Numbered from the stretch's first letter, positions 7,316-14,954 are shown. The stretch is DNA of 15,733 nucleotides from CALARM01 sp964431735 (GCA_964431735.1 CAYSLJ010000158.1:1-15733); one strand, 5' to 3'. The notes: generated from the sequence alone by a model not told the origin. Program-made: numbers and translations.

Positions 7316-9727
7316 TCATTTATTTCCTTCCAGCTCTATTAACCATCCCTTTATCTGTTTTGCGATTTTATCTTCACTGTCAGGGCAAATTTCCAGATAT
7401 TTTTTAAAATCGGCAATTGCTTCTGCACGCTTCCCGGTCTCAGCGAAGGCAATCCCCCTGAAATAATATCCTCCGTATCTATTGGGATCACCGGTCAATC
7501 CTCTTGTTGCAAGTTCAATTGTTTTTTCCGGATTATTTTCTTTTAGATACATACCTGCCATAGCTATACAGGCTCCGGGATGATTGTAATTGGTCTGAAG
7601 AATTGAATTAAATTCTTCTTTTGCTTTAGTCAGATCATTTTTGTTATAATATGCCATACCCTTTCCAAAATGTGCTTCAAGTTCACCGGGATTTTCCAGT
7701 AAAACTTCATCGTATTTCTGAATGGCTTTATCATAATTTTCTTCATTGTATAAATAATTATTGGCTTCTTCCAGTTTGTTGGAGCCAGGTGTTGTGGGAG
7801 TTATAGGTGTCTCAGGTGTATTTATCATGGATATATATTTGTTTGCTTCAATAGCAAAAGAAGTTTTGGGGAAATTATTGATACAAAAGGTAAAATACTC
7901 TTTCGCTTTTTCCTTTTTACCGGCATTAAAACAGGCTTCTCCCAGATATAGATAGGCTTCCACCGAATCTTTTTTTACATTGATTACTTTTTCCAGCTCA
8001 CTTATGGCCCTGTCATACATTTCCCTGTTTATAAGAGCTTTTCCCAGTCCGATTCTGTAATCAAGGTTCTTCCCGTCATATTTTACTGCTTCTTCCATAG
8101 CTTTAAGGGCTTCATCATATTTATCCATTTTATTACAGGCCATACCGAGCCAGTAATGACCTCTCGGATCCCTGGCGTTCAGTTTTATTATTTCTTTAAA
8201 TCTGTCATAAGCATTTTTACTATCCTCTTTATCGAGATATTCTTTACCTTTAATTAGATTTGCCTTTATTTTATTTTCTCTTATATAAGGAGGGATAAAT
8301 TTCATTGATACAATTACTATAACTATCACTATAAATATTGATACGCCAGTTAGCAGGTTTTTATTTCGCAACGTAATTATTTTCTGCCTCTCTTCGGCTT
8401 CTTCCCACGGGTTAAGAAACTTGCTGTCTATTTTATTTATAGCTGCACGAACATCATCACGAAATATGAAATTTTTATTTTTGTAAAGATCAAATAAAGG
8501 ATTGAGCGCTTTTTTGTCTCCTATATTTCCCAGACCGGCAATTGCTCCCAGTTGAACATCGGCAAACTGATCCTTCAGAGCTCCGATGAGTATATCAATA
8601 CTTTCTCTCGCTTTAAATTCACCCAGTACCTCTGTCATAGATGCCTTTACCTCGGGATTTTCTTCAACTTTAAAGGCATCACAGATAGCTTTTATTACAA
8701 TATCTTTATCTTCTCGGAATTTTTTCAAAGCTATTACTATTTCTTTTCTCACAGTACTCTCTGTTTCTTCTTTTAATTTATTTATGAGAGATCCCAGTAT
8801 ATTATCGTCATCTATCTCGGCAAGAGATTTTATTGCAGATTTTCTGAGTTCTGCATCAGACTGACTGAGCTGGGCTATAAATGTATCTATGGCATCTTTT
8901 TGAGCACTACCACCTTTAAGTTTTGCACCGCACATAAGAAGTTCATTATATATCTCTCTTATATTTTGCTGTCTGTCTTCAGCTGATAGTTCGAGAGCTT
9001 TCATTATAATATTATTCAGGACTTTTGAAATATCTGGATTAAGTTCTTTTACCGGTTTTATATGAGGAGGCACAGGCACCACGCCTGTAAGCAAATAATA
9101 CATAGTCGCTCCGAGTGAGTACACATCACATCTCACATCTACCTGACCTTCTTCCATTTCAGGAGCATTATAACCTCTTGTTTCCAGTTTTATCGTATTA
9201 TCTGTTTTCAGATTATGAGCAAGTCCGAAATCTACCAGTTTTATAGAACCATCCAGTTCATTTATCATAATATTTGAAGGCTTAATATCTCTGAATATGA
9301 ATTTATCGTAATGATTATGTAAATAATCCAGCAGATCACATACTTCCAGCATCCATGTTATTACTCTGTCAGGAGGGAAAGAAAAAGTTCCTTCTTTTAT
9401 AAAGGCATTATTCAAATCATAGCCATAGATATATTCCATGATAAGATATGATCGTTCATCTGTACCGAAATATTCCAGTATTTTCGGTAATTTTTTATGG
9501 CGAATTTCATATATGATTTTTGATTCTTTTTCAAATTGTCTCTTTGCATCTCTTTTTTCTCTCACCGTTTTATGGAAATTAAACACTTCTTTTACACAGC
9601 ACATTTTATTAAGTGATTTATCATGAGCTTTATATACAGCTCCTCTGGAATCTGATTTGATACATTCATCTATAATATATCTCTGTTGAAGTATGTCACC
9701 GTTTCTTAACGTTTCCATATTATCCAT
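7316..9727 (-). CDS. Ser/Thr protein kinase-like receptor: kinase, HEAT, TM, TPR (STK2)
   Basis: Paralogue of the following gene with the same layout but no zinc ribbon. In 803 residues: kinase domain about 17-265, HEAT-like repeats about 280-437, membrane segment 458-475, TPR repeats about 487-803. K46 (CVKEV), E68, FRDIKPSN (145-152) and DFG 166-168 are present, and the APE region reads YNAPEM. The glycine loop is degenerate: KSDSRGAVYKA (24-34) lacks the first two glycines. ATP binding may therefore be weak and the protein may be a pseudokinase or regulatory partner. A linker at 636-650 holds four Thr-Pro pairs (T637, T640, T643, T646) between two TPR blocks and is absent from STK1. The ATG at 9727 follows AGGATG at a longish spacing; an ATG three codons on (9718) is possible. 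It is first in a leftward block, and I found no convincing promoter. Confidence 0.92.
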   Translation of the reverse strand: MDNMETLRNGDILQQRYIIDECIKSDSRGAVYKAHDKSLNKMCCVKEVFNFHKTVREKRDAKRQFEKESKIIYEIRHKKLPKILEYFGTDERSYLIMEYIYGYDLNNAFIKEGTFSFPPDRVITWMLEVCDLLDYLHNHYDKFIFRDIKPSNIMINELDGSIKLVDFGLAHNLKTDNTIKLETRGYNAPEMEEGQVDVRCDVYSLGATMYYLLTGVVPVPPHIKPVKELNPDISKVLNNIIMKALELSAEDRQQNIREIYNELLMCGAKLKGGSAQKDAIDTFIAQLSQSDAELRKSAIKSLAEIDDDNILGSLINKLKEETESTVRKEIVIALKKFREDKDIVIKAICDAFKVEENPEVKASMTEVLGEFKARESIDILIGALKDQFADVQLGAIAGLGNIGDKKALNPLFDLYKNKNFIFRDDVRAAINKIDSKFLNPWEEAEERQKIITLRNKNLLTGVSIFIVIVIVIVSMKFIPPYIRENKIKANLIKGKEYLDKEDSKNAYDRFKEIIKLNARDPRGHYWLGMACNKMDKYDEALKAMEEAVKYDGKNLDYRIGLGKALINREMYDRAISELEKVINVKKDSVEAYLYLGEACFNAGKKEKAKEYFTFCINNFPKTSFAIEANKYISMINTPETPITPTTPGSNKLEEANNYLYNEENYDKAIQKYDEVLLENPGELEAHFGKGMAYYNKNDLTKAKEEFNSILQTNYNHPGACIAMAGMYLKENNPEKTIELATRGLTGDPNRYGGYYFRGIAFAETGKRAEAIADFKKYLEICPDSEDKIAKQIKGWLIELEGNK

Positions 9728-9831
9728 AATAACATCATCCTATAATTTTTTTTAATAACTTCTACAAAAATCTTTTTAAATCCTTTTTTTATTTAATTTT
9801 AAAAGGTTTTTATTTACCTGAGAAGAAGATT

Positions 9832-9837
9832 TATAAT
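9832..9837 (+). promoter_or_regulatory. Candidate -10 box for the serine acetyltransferase gene
   Basis: A consensus TATAAT stands 2 bp before the first GTGA heptamer. No good -35 box lies 16-18 bp upstream, so the assignment rests mainly on the -10 hexamer. If used, the whole repeat element would be transcribed as leader RNA. Confidence 0.3.
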
Positions 9838-9838
9838 A

Positions 9839-9879
9839 GTGAAAAGTGAAAAGTGAATAGGGGCGAACACAGTTCGCCC
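9839..9879. repeat. GTGA heptamers and GC-rich hairpin (left part of composite element)
   Basis: Heptamers GTGAAAA (9839), GTGAAAA (9846) and GTGAATA (9853) run directly into GGGCGAAC (9861-9868), loop ACA, GTTCGCCC (9872-9879). The 8-bp perfect stem stands out in AT-rich DNA. The same order of GTGAAAA units, AGGGGCGA..., hairpin and GGxGAAAC-like spacer recurs at 14815-14882. Confidence 0.85.
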
Positions 9880-9893
9880 GGTACCCGGAGAAA

Positions 9894-9963
9894 CACGCAT
9901 CACGCATCACGCATCACGCATCACGCATCACGCGTTACGCGTCACGCGTCACGCGTTACGCGT
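9894..9963. repeat. Ten-unit heptamer array, two flavours in blocks
   Basis: Ten uninterrupted 7-bp units in perfect register: five CACGCAT (9894-9928), then CACGCGT, TACGCGT, CACGCGT, CACGCGT, TACGCGT (9929-9963). It is the longest array in the window and ends 25 bp before the chosen acetyltransferase start. The block change from GCAT to GCGT suggests expansion by slippage after a single point change. Confidence 0.95.
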
Positions 9964-9988
9964 CATGATTATAAGGGCGGTGTTATTT

Positions 9989-10963
9989 ATGCCAGATAAA
10001 AATTTGATATGTTACGATGCATGTAAACGTGTTAATATGGAACAGGATAATTTTACCGGAGAGATGCCTTATATAGTTGAGGAACTTATTAAGACATTAA
10101 AAGAGCCTGATTCACCCGACCATGTCGGTTATGCCATGATTCCTTCCACCCAATCTATAATTGACATTATTAAAATACTTGATACTATAATTTATCCCGG
10201 ATATTTCGGCCATCAGGAACTTTACTGGAATAATCTGTCTTATTATCTCGGCAATCAGATAAGCAAACTTTATAGTCTCCTCTCCATACAGATAGCCAGA
10301 TCTCTTATGCATGAATGTGCTGCAATAAAAGAACATTCATGCAAAGAATGTGATCTGGTGGCAAGACAGGAAACAGCTAAATTTATAAAGAAATTGCCGG
10401 AACTCAGAAGAATACTTGCTTTTGATGTAGAAGCAACATATACGGGAGATCCTGCAGCTAAAAGTAAAGAAGAAATCATATTCTGTTATCCCGGGTTAAA
10501 AGCCATAACAATTTATAGAATTGCCCATGAATTATTGCTTCAAAAAATACCTATGATACCCAGGATAATGACGGAATATGCCCATAGTATTACAGGAGCC
10601 GATATACATCCGGGAGCAAAGATTGGAAATTATTTCTTTATAGATCATGCTACAGGTGTTGTTATAGGTGAAACTACTGATATAGGGAATAATGTACGTA
10701 TATATCAGAGTGTGACGCTGGGAGCTTTGAGTTTTCCGAAAGATGGAGACGGTAATATTATCAGAAATATAAAAAGGCATCCTACGATAGAAGATGATGT
10801 TATTATATATTCCAATGCTACTATACTGGGAGGAAAAACTGTTATAGGTAAAGGTTCTGTTATAGGGGGTAATGTGTGGATTACGTCATCTGTTCCTTCT
10901 TATACAAAGGTTATTCTGGAAACTCCGAAGCAGAAAATTATACCTATGGAAGGAAAGAATTAA
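9989..10963 (+). CDS. cysE: Serine O-acetyltransferase, EpsC/CysE type
   Basis: Transfers acetyl from acetyl-CoA to L-serine, the first committed step of cysteine synthesis (EC 2.3.1.30), in the cytoplasm. The N-terminal helical half (to about 200) is followed by a left-handed beta-helix: GADIHPGAKIG, FIDHATGVVIGETT, VTLGALSFPKDGDG, KRHPTIEDDV. D205 and H220 match the catalytic Asp/His pair of E. coli CysE (DIHP and DHATG, 15 residues apart), and RHP (264-266) is the conserved loop. The length, HEC...CKEC cysteine cluster (110-121) and DPAAKSxEEIIFCYPGLKAI stretch are typical of the longer variant that databases call EpsC. I chose ATG 9989 because AGGGCGGTG lies just upstream; the ATG at 9965 overlaps the repeat array and has no ribosome binding site. 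No O-acetylserine sulfhydrylase gene is adjacent. It converges on ftsZ. Confidence 0.93.
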   Translation: MPDKNLICYDACKRVNMEQDNFTGEMPYIVEELIKTLKEPDSPDHVGYAMIPSTQSIIDIIKILDTIIYPGYFGHQELYWNNLSYYLGNQISKLYSLLSIQIARSLMHECAAIKEHSCKECDLVARQETAKFIKKLPELRRILAFDVEATYTGDPAAKSKEEIIFCYPGLKAITIYRIAHELLLQKIPMIPRIMTEYAHSITGADIHPGAKIGNYFFIDHATGVVIGETTDIGNNVRIYQSVTLGALSFPKDGDGNIIRNIKRHPTIEDDVIIYSNATILGGKTVIGKGSVIGGNVWITSSVPSYTKVILETPKQKIIPMEGKN

Positions 10964-10966
10964 ACA

Positions 10967-11030
10967 GTAAGGATGAAAAATGAAGAACAGGTAATTTATT
11001 GCTCACTTTTCACTTTTCACTTTTCACTCT
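10967..11030. repeat. Heptamer element between convergent cysE and ftsZ
   Basis: The right arm has four exact-register units: TCACTTT (11003), TCACTTT (11010), TCACTTT (11017), TCACTCT (11024). The left arm is degenerate (GTAAGGATGAAAAATGAAGAA, from 10967), so the two can pair imperfectly. The last base of the array (11030) is also the third base of the ftsZ stop codon. Its place between convergent genes suits shared transcript ends. Confidence 0.8.
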
Positions 11031-11986
11031 TAATAATCATCCAGGCCTGTTGCAATGACTGTAATGCTTATTTCATCTTCCATAGATTCATCGAGTGCTG
11101 TTCCGAAAATAACAGCAGATGCCTGTGGATCAACGGAATTGGATATTATTTCCGAAGCTATACGTATTTCTTCCAGAGTCAGAGCCTCTCCGCCTGTTAT
11201 ATTGAATAAAACCCTTTTGGCATTACTTATCTGGGCATCTAAAAAAGGGCTGGATATTGCCATTAATGCAGCATTCTGTGCCTTGTTATCGCCTGTTGCT
11301 TCACCGATACCTATAAGTGCAGAACCGGCATTACTCATAATTGTTTTTATGTCTGCAAAGTCTACATTTATCTCGCCGGGGAAAATGATTAAATCTGTAA
11401 TTCCCTGTATAGCCTGACGCAGAACATCATCTGCTTTTGCCATAGCTTCTTTAAAGGTAACCTTTGCTTTGGAAATTTCGACAAGTTTCTGGTTCGGAAC
11501 TGTTATCAGCGTATCCACATAGCTTCTCAGATTGTCTGTTCCCATGTCTGCTATTTTCATCTTACGGGAAAGTTCGAATTTGAATGGTTTTGTAACAACA
11601 CCGACTGTCAATATATCCATGGATTTAGCTATATCAGCCACTACAGGAGATGCACCTGTACCTGTTCCGCCTCCCATACCGGCAATGATAAATACCATAT
11701 CTGCCCCTTCTACAAGATGTTCAATGTCTTTTTTATTTTCTTCTGCTGCTTTTTCTCCCAGGTCAGGATTAGAACCTGTTCCCAGTCCGTTTGTAAGTTT
11801 TACACCCATCTGCAACTTTATATCGGCTTTACAGATGTTCAGACTCTGTATATCAGTATTTAAAGCTATAAAGTTAACACCCTGTACCCCCATGTCTATC
11901 ATTCTGGTAATAGTATTGCACCCACCTCCGCCGACACCTATTACTCTTATGTCTGCTCCCTGGTTAAAATCATTGAAATCCAGCAT
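11030..11986 (-). CDS. ftsZ: Cell division protein FtsZ lacking linker and C-terminal peptide
   Basis: Tubulin-like GTPase that assembles the division ring. The GTP-binding core is intact: GVGGGGCN (about 17-24 in this numbering), signature loop AGMGGGTGTG (about 102-111) and the T7 synergy loop NVDFAD (about 207-212) that drives hydrolysis. The protein ends ITVIATGLDDY at 318 residues, exactly where the globular core ends. The usual disordered linker and conserved C-terminal peptide that bind FtsA, ZipA, SepF and others are absent. The stop codon abuts a heptamer array, so tail loss by repeat insertion is possible. The start is ATG 11986 with AAGGGA 8 nt upstream; the in-frame TTG at 11992 sits too close to that site. 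No ftsA, ftsQ or mur genes are near, so it lies outside the usual dcw cluster. A second, full-length FtsZ elsewhere in the genome is possible. Confidence 0.95.
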   Translation of the reverse strand: MLDFNDFNQGADIRVIGVGGGGCNTITRMIDMGVQGVNFIALNTDIQSLNICKADIKLQMGVKLTNGLGTGSNPDLGEKAAEENKKDIEHLVEGADMVFIIAGMGGGTGTGASPVVADIAKSMDILTVGVVTKPFKFELSRKMKIADMGTDNLRSYVDTLITVPNQKLVEISKAKVTFKEAMAKADDVLRQAIQGITDLIIFPGEINVDFADIKTIMSNAGSALIGIGEATGDNKAQNAALMAISSPFLDAQISNAKRVLFNITGGEALTLEEIRIASEIISNSVDPQASAVIFGTALDESMEDEISITVIATGLDDY

Positions 11987-12063
11987 ATTCAAATTCCCTT
12001 CTGAAACTATGTAATTTTATAGTAGTCTTTTAAGCTATTTTACCTTGACCCCAACTATTCACT

Positions 12064-12092
12064 ATGATAATATAAAAAATGATCTATGTCAA
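12064..12092 (-). promoter_or_regulatory. Candidate sigma70 promoter of ftsZ
   Basis: On the minus strand, a perfect TTGACA (12092-12087), a 17-bp spacer and TATCAT (12069-12064). Transcription would start near 12057, giving a leader of about 70 nt before the FtsZ start. Confidence 0.6.
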
Positions 12093-12106
12093 AGAAAAAA
12101 ATGACC

Positions 12107-12136
12107 TTGTAACATTTTTATAGTTAATTTTATAAA
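12107..12136 (+). promoter_or_regulatory. Candidate promoter of the zf-TFIIB gene
   Basis: TTGTAA (12107-12112) is followed by 18 bp and TATAAA (12131-12136), in the divergent gap opposite the ftsZ promoter. The match is moderate and the DNA is very AT-rich, so chance similarity is possible. The two promoters are back to back about 15 bp apart, so a regulator bound there could affect both. This 214-bp gap has no heptamer array. Confidence 0.35.
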
Positions 12137-12200
12137 TATGAAACATTAGACAATCCAGATTATAAAACAGACCGGAAAGTAAAGAAGGAGGGGACAATAT

Positions 12201-12770
12201 ATGAGTCTTTTATTGAAGATAATAAAATTTTTTGTGGACAATCCAGTTCCTCAGGAACAGGCCTATACTGGCCCTGTCAATTTCCCTAAATGTCCTACAT
12301 GTGATATTAACCTGATAGAAAGGAGTCTTTTAAACTGTTCTTTCTTTGTCTGTGATGAATGCAGCGGAATCTGGGTAAACAGTGATACATTCCCGCTGTT
12401 ACTCAAAAAAGAAGAAGAAGATATGGAAGGATTATTTGCCTATACAGAGCAAAATCTAACTATTAAAAATAAATTTATGTCCCCCAGAGATTTGAGACCA
12501 TGTCCTGTGTGCTCAAATATGATGATGAATATTCAGTTTGATGCTTCGTCAGGAATATGGATAGATCACTGCTGTTTTAATCATGGAATCTGGCTTGATG
12601 CGGGAGAGATAAATCTTATACTTCAGTACAGAAAAATGCTTAATGAATACGGAGGAAAAATACCGGGTCAGGTTATTGGTATGTCAGAAGAATTCAAGAA
12701 AGAAATGGAAGGAAACGTAGGAGGATTCAATGTATCGGCTAACCCTCATCAGCCCCATCATCATTATTAG
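12201..12770 (+). CDS. zf-TFIIB family zinc-binding protein
   Basis: 189 residues, start ATG 12201 after a strong GGAGGGG site. Two zf-TFIIB-like modules are visible. The first has C31-x2-C34 and C51-x2-C54 followed by SGIWVN. The second has CPVC, then DHCCFNHGIWLDAGE, the family's characteristic CxxCxGiWLDxgE signature with a His replacing the fourth Cys. The protein ends in a His-rich tail (NPHQPHHHY) that might bind metal. There is no membrane segment or signal peptide. Members of this family are widespread small bacterial proteins of unproven role, presumed to bind nucleic acid or protein. The exoribonuclease gene follows 33 nt later on the same strand, so the two are probably co-transcribed and an RNA-related role is worth considering. 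Confidence 0.85.
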   Translation: MSLLLKIIKFFVDNPVPQEQAYTGPVNFPKCPTCDINLIERSLLNCSFFVCDECSGIWVNSDTFPLLLKKEEEDMEGLFAYTEQNLTIKNKFMSPRDLRPCPVCSNMMMNIQFDASSGIWIDHCCFNHGIWLDAGEINLILQYRKMLNEYGGKIPGQVIGMSEEFKKEMEGNVGGFNVSANPHQPHHHY

Positions 12771-12803
12771 ATTGATAATTTAAAATAGAAATTGAGGCTT
12801 TTT

Positions 12804-14810
12804 ATGATTTATAAAGGAACAGTTGTTGAATTTAAAAAGGATAATAAGAGTTCTGTTGCATTATGTCTTGAATGTAAGGCAGATAAAGTCAGATTATTAT
12901 GTGAAAATAAAGAGATTTCTTTGTCGAAAGATAAGGTATTCTTTCCTTCTGAATATACCCTTGATACAAAATTATCAAGAGAAGAAATTGTAAGATTATT
13001 AAAAGAAATAAATGAAGAAAGGGATAACTTGAAATATGCCATACCTCTTAAGGATATCTGGGAATTACTCAGTGAAGAGGGAGGCTCTTACAGTGTTGAA
13101 GAACTGGCTGAATTGAATTTCGGGAAAAATTTTACTTCAAATCAAATAGCCGGTGTATTCAGGGCCTTACAGGAAGATATTATCTTTTTTAAAGCAAAAA
13201 AGTCTTCTTTTTATCCTAATTCTTCCGAACATGTTGAACAGATCATTCAAATGATCCAGGCAGAGAAAGAAAAAGAAGAAAGAACCAGAAAAATAGTAGA
13301 GTGGCTTAAAAAAGTATGGAAAGGAGTCAGCCCTGTTGAGACCGATAGTGAGATAGAGGCCTATATATCAAAATTAAAACATGTGGCTCTCCATAAACTG
13401 GAAAGCAGGCATCATAAATCAGTATCGGAACTTCTGCAAAAAGCAGATATATCAGGACAGAATATACATTTCAGATTGCTTGTAAAAGCCGGTATATGGG
13501 ATGAAGATGAATGTCTTGAAATGCATCAGCATCAGATACCGATAACTTTTCACCGGGATATAGTGGCTGAAGCCATGAATATCGTTAAATCTACAGAATT
13601 TGATGTTAATTCCAGGGTGAATTTATGTGACCTTTATTCCTTTACTGTAGACAGTAACACCACTGAAGATATGGATGATGCCCTGAGCATAGAGAAAACC
13701 TCCGACGGTTATAGAATTGGTATACATATAACAGATGTTTCCCATTATATAGCACCGGATACAGCTCTTGACAGGGAAGCAAAAGAAAGATGTACCTCTG
13801 TTTATCTTCCTGAAAACAAAATCAATATGTTCCCTCAAGAACTTGCCAACAGTCTTTTTAGCCTCCGAAAAGATGAACTGCGACCTGCTGTTTCTGTTAT
13901 TATAGATACTGACAGCAGGTATAATATGAAGAATTATGATATAAAGGAAACGTTCATAAAGGTAAAGGATCGTTTTACTTATGATGAAGTAGATGAATTA
14001 ATCGGTCATGAAGCAGATTTTAAAATACTTTATAATATAAGTGAAAAGATGAGGGAAAAAAGGAAGTCAGGAGGAGCAAAGCTTTTTTATACGCCTGAAC
14101 TGGAAATTACGGTAGATGAAAATAAAGAGATAACTATGGAAATATATGACAGAGAAACTCCTTCTCATAAGCTGGTTGCCGAGTTGATGATAGCTGCCAA
14201 TGATATAACTGCCAGTTTCTGCAAAGCAAACTCTATTCCCATTATTTACCGCAGTCAGCCCCCTTTAGATGATAGCTGTGTACTTTCAGATACATATGAT
14301 CCTGTTAATTTTTATCAGCAGAGAAAATATTTCAAAAAATCCGAAGCAGGCATTGTACCGCTCTACCATTACGGACTCGGCGTAGACTGTTATACACAGA
14401 TGACATCTCCTATAAGAAGATATAATGATCTTATTATACACAGGCAAATAAAAAGTTTTCTTAACAAAAAACCTTATTTTTATACAAACAGGGAACTGGA
14501 AGAAATTATAATGTGTTCTGAACAGATACTTGATACTGTAAATATGATTACAAGAAATAGAAAGAGATACTGGTTACTCAAGTATTTGAAGAACATGATT
14601 GGTTCGTCCGTTAATGCTATTGTATTACAGAATCTCTCTGACAGGATAATATTTATTCTTAAAGGCTATTTCCTGGAACTGAACTGTACGAATTCTACAA
14701 GTTACGAAAAAAAATATTCTCCCGGAGATTTAATAACGGTGAGAATTGAAACAGTCATTCCGAGGGAAGATATTATAAAAGTGTCTGTAGTAGATGAGGT
14801 TGAGTCGTGA
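12804..14810 (+). CDS. RNase II/R family 3'-5' exoribonuclease
   Basis: Processive hydrolytic exoribonuclease that degrades RNA from the 3' end in the cytoplasm. The RNB catalytic domain starts near residue 273. D283, D289, D291 and D292 (VDSNTTEDMDDALS) reproduce the four metal-binding Asp positions and spacing of E. coli RNase II (201, 207, 209, 210). TQMTSPIRRYNDLIIHRQ contains the conserved catalytic Arg region. The C-terminal 70 residues look like a divergent S1 domain. The N-terminus lacks clear cold-shock domains; a predicted winged-helix-like stretch (about 80-135) and a charged helix (about 145-172) resemble the HTH-type RNase II described in Deinococcus and cyanobacteria. That is a comparison from memory. 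The start ATG 12804 has TGAGG 6 nt upstream; the TTG at 12792 is less likely. The TGA stop lies inside the first GTGA unit of a repeat element. Confidence 0.92.
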   Translation: MIYKGTVVEFKKDNKSSVALCLECKADKVRLLCENKEISLSKDKVFFPSEYTLDTKLSREEIVRLLKEINEERDNLKYAIPLKDIWELLSEEGGSYSVEELAELNFGKNFTSNQIAGVFRALQEDIIFFKAKKSSFYPNSSEHVEQIIQMIQAEKEKEERTRKIVEWLKKVWKGVSPVETDSEIEAYISKLKHVALHKLESRHHKSVSELLQKADISGQNIHFRLLVKAGIWDEDECLEMHQHQIPITFHRDIVAEAMNIVKSTEFDVNSRVNLCDLYSFTVDSNTTEDMDDALSIEKTSDGYRIGIHITDVSHYIAPDTALDREAKERCTSVYLPENKINMFPQELANSLFSLRKDELRPAVSVIIDTDSRYNMKNYDIKETFIKVKDRFTYDEVDELIGHEADFKILYNISEKMREKRKSGGAKLFYTPELEITVDENKEITMEIYDRETPSHKLVAELMIAANDITASFCKANSIPIIYRSQPPLDDSCVLSDTYDPVNFYQQRKYFKKSEAGIVPLYHYGLGVDCYTQMTSPIRRYNDLIIHRQIKSFLNKKPYFYTNRELEEIIMCSEQILDTVNMITRNRKRYWLLKYLKNMIGSSVNAIVLQNLSDRIIFILKGYFLELNCTNSTSYEKKYSPGDLITVRIETVIPREDIIKVSVVDEVES

Positions 14811-14922
14811 AAAAGTGAGTAGTGAGTGGTGAAAAGTGAAAAGTAGGGGCGACCCCCTGTGGTCGCCCTGTATTGGTGAAACGACACATCAAGCATTACG
14901 AACCACCTGTCACGCGTCACTA
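14807..14922. repeat. Composite repeat element: GTGA heptamers, GC-rich hairpin, TCACGCG end
   Basis: Heptamers GTGAGTA (14815), GTGAGTG (14822), GTGAAAA (14829) and GTGAAAA (14836) are preceded by an 8-nt GTGAAAAA unit that holds the upstream stop codon. They lead into GGGCGACC (14847-14854), loop CCCTGT, GGTCGCCC (14861-14868), an 8-bp perfect stem. A spacer with GGTGAAAC (14875-14882) follows, then decayed units (CATTACGAACC) and TCACGCGTCAC. The order matches the element at 9839-9963. Confidence 0.85.
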
Positions 14923-14954
14923 TGCCAGTAAGATTATTCCGGCGAAATTTATAG

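Larger units (their letters stand above)
9728..9988. other. Divergent intergenic region between STK2 and serine acetyltransferase
   Basis: This 261-bp gap holds no gene. The STK2 side (9728-9838) is very AT-rich, with long T runs and an imperfect stem CCTTTT/AAAAGG (near 9782 and 9801). The other side (9839-9963) is a composite repeat element: GTGA heptamers, a GC-rich hairpin, a spacer, then ten heptamers. The element would lie in the 5' leader of the acetyltransferase gene. Confidence 0.75.

Noticed and set aside
2631..9727. A defence island or prophage
   Set aside because: Kinases with HEAT and TPR repeats can occur in defence systems, but I see no nuclease, toxin, integrase or phage gene, and the neighbours are housekeeping genes.
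9779..9812. Bidirectional terminator in the AT-rich stretch upstream of STK2
   Set aside because: The short CCTTTT/AAAAGG stem with T runs lies between divergent gene starts, where no transcript of an annotated gene should end.
9894..9963. CRISPR array
   Set aside because: The units are 7 bp, directly adjacent and without spacers, and no cas gene is present.
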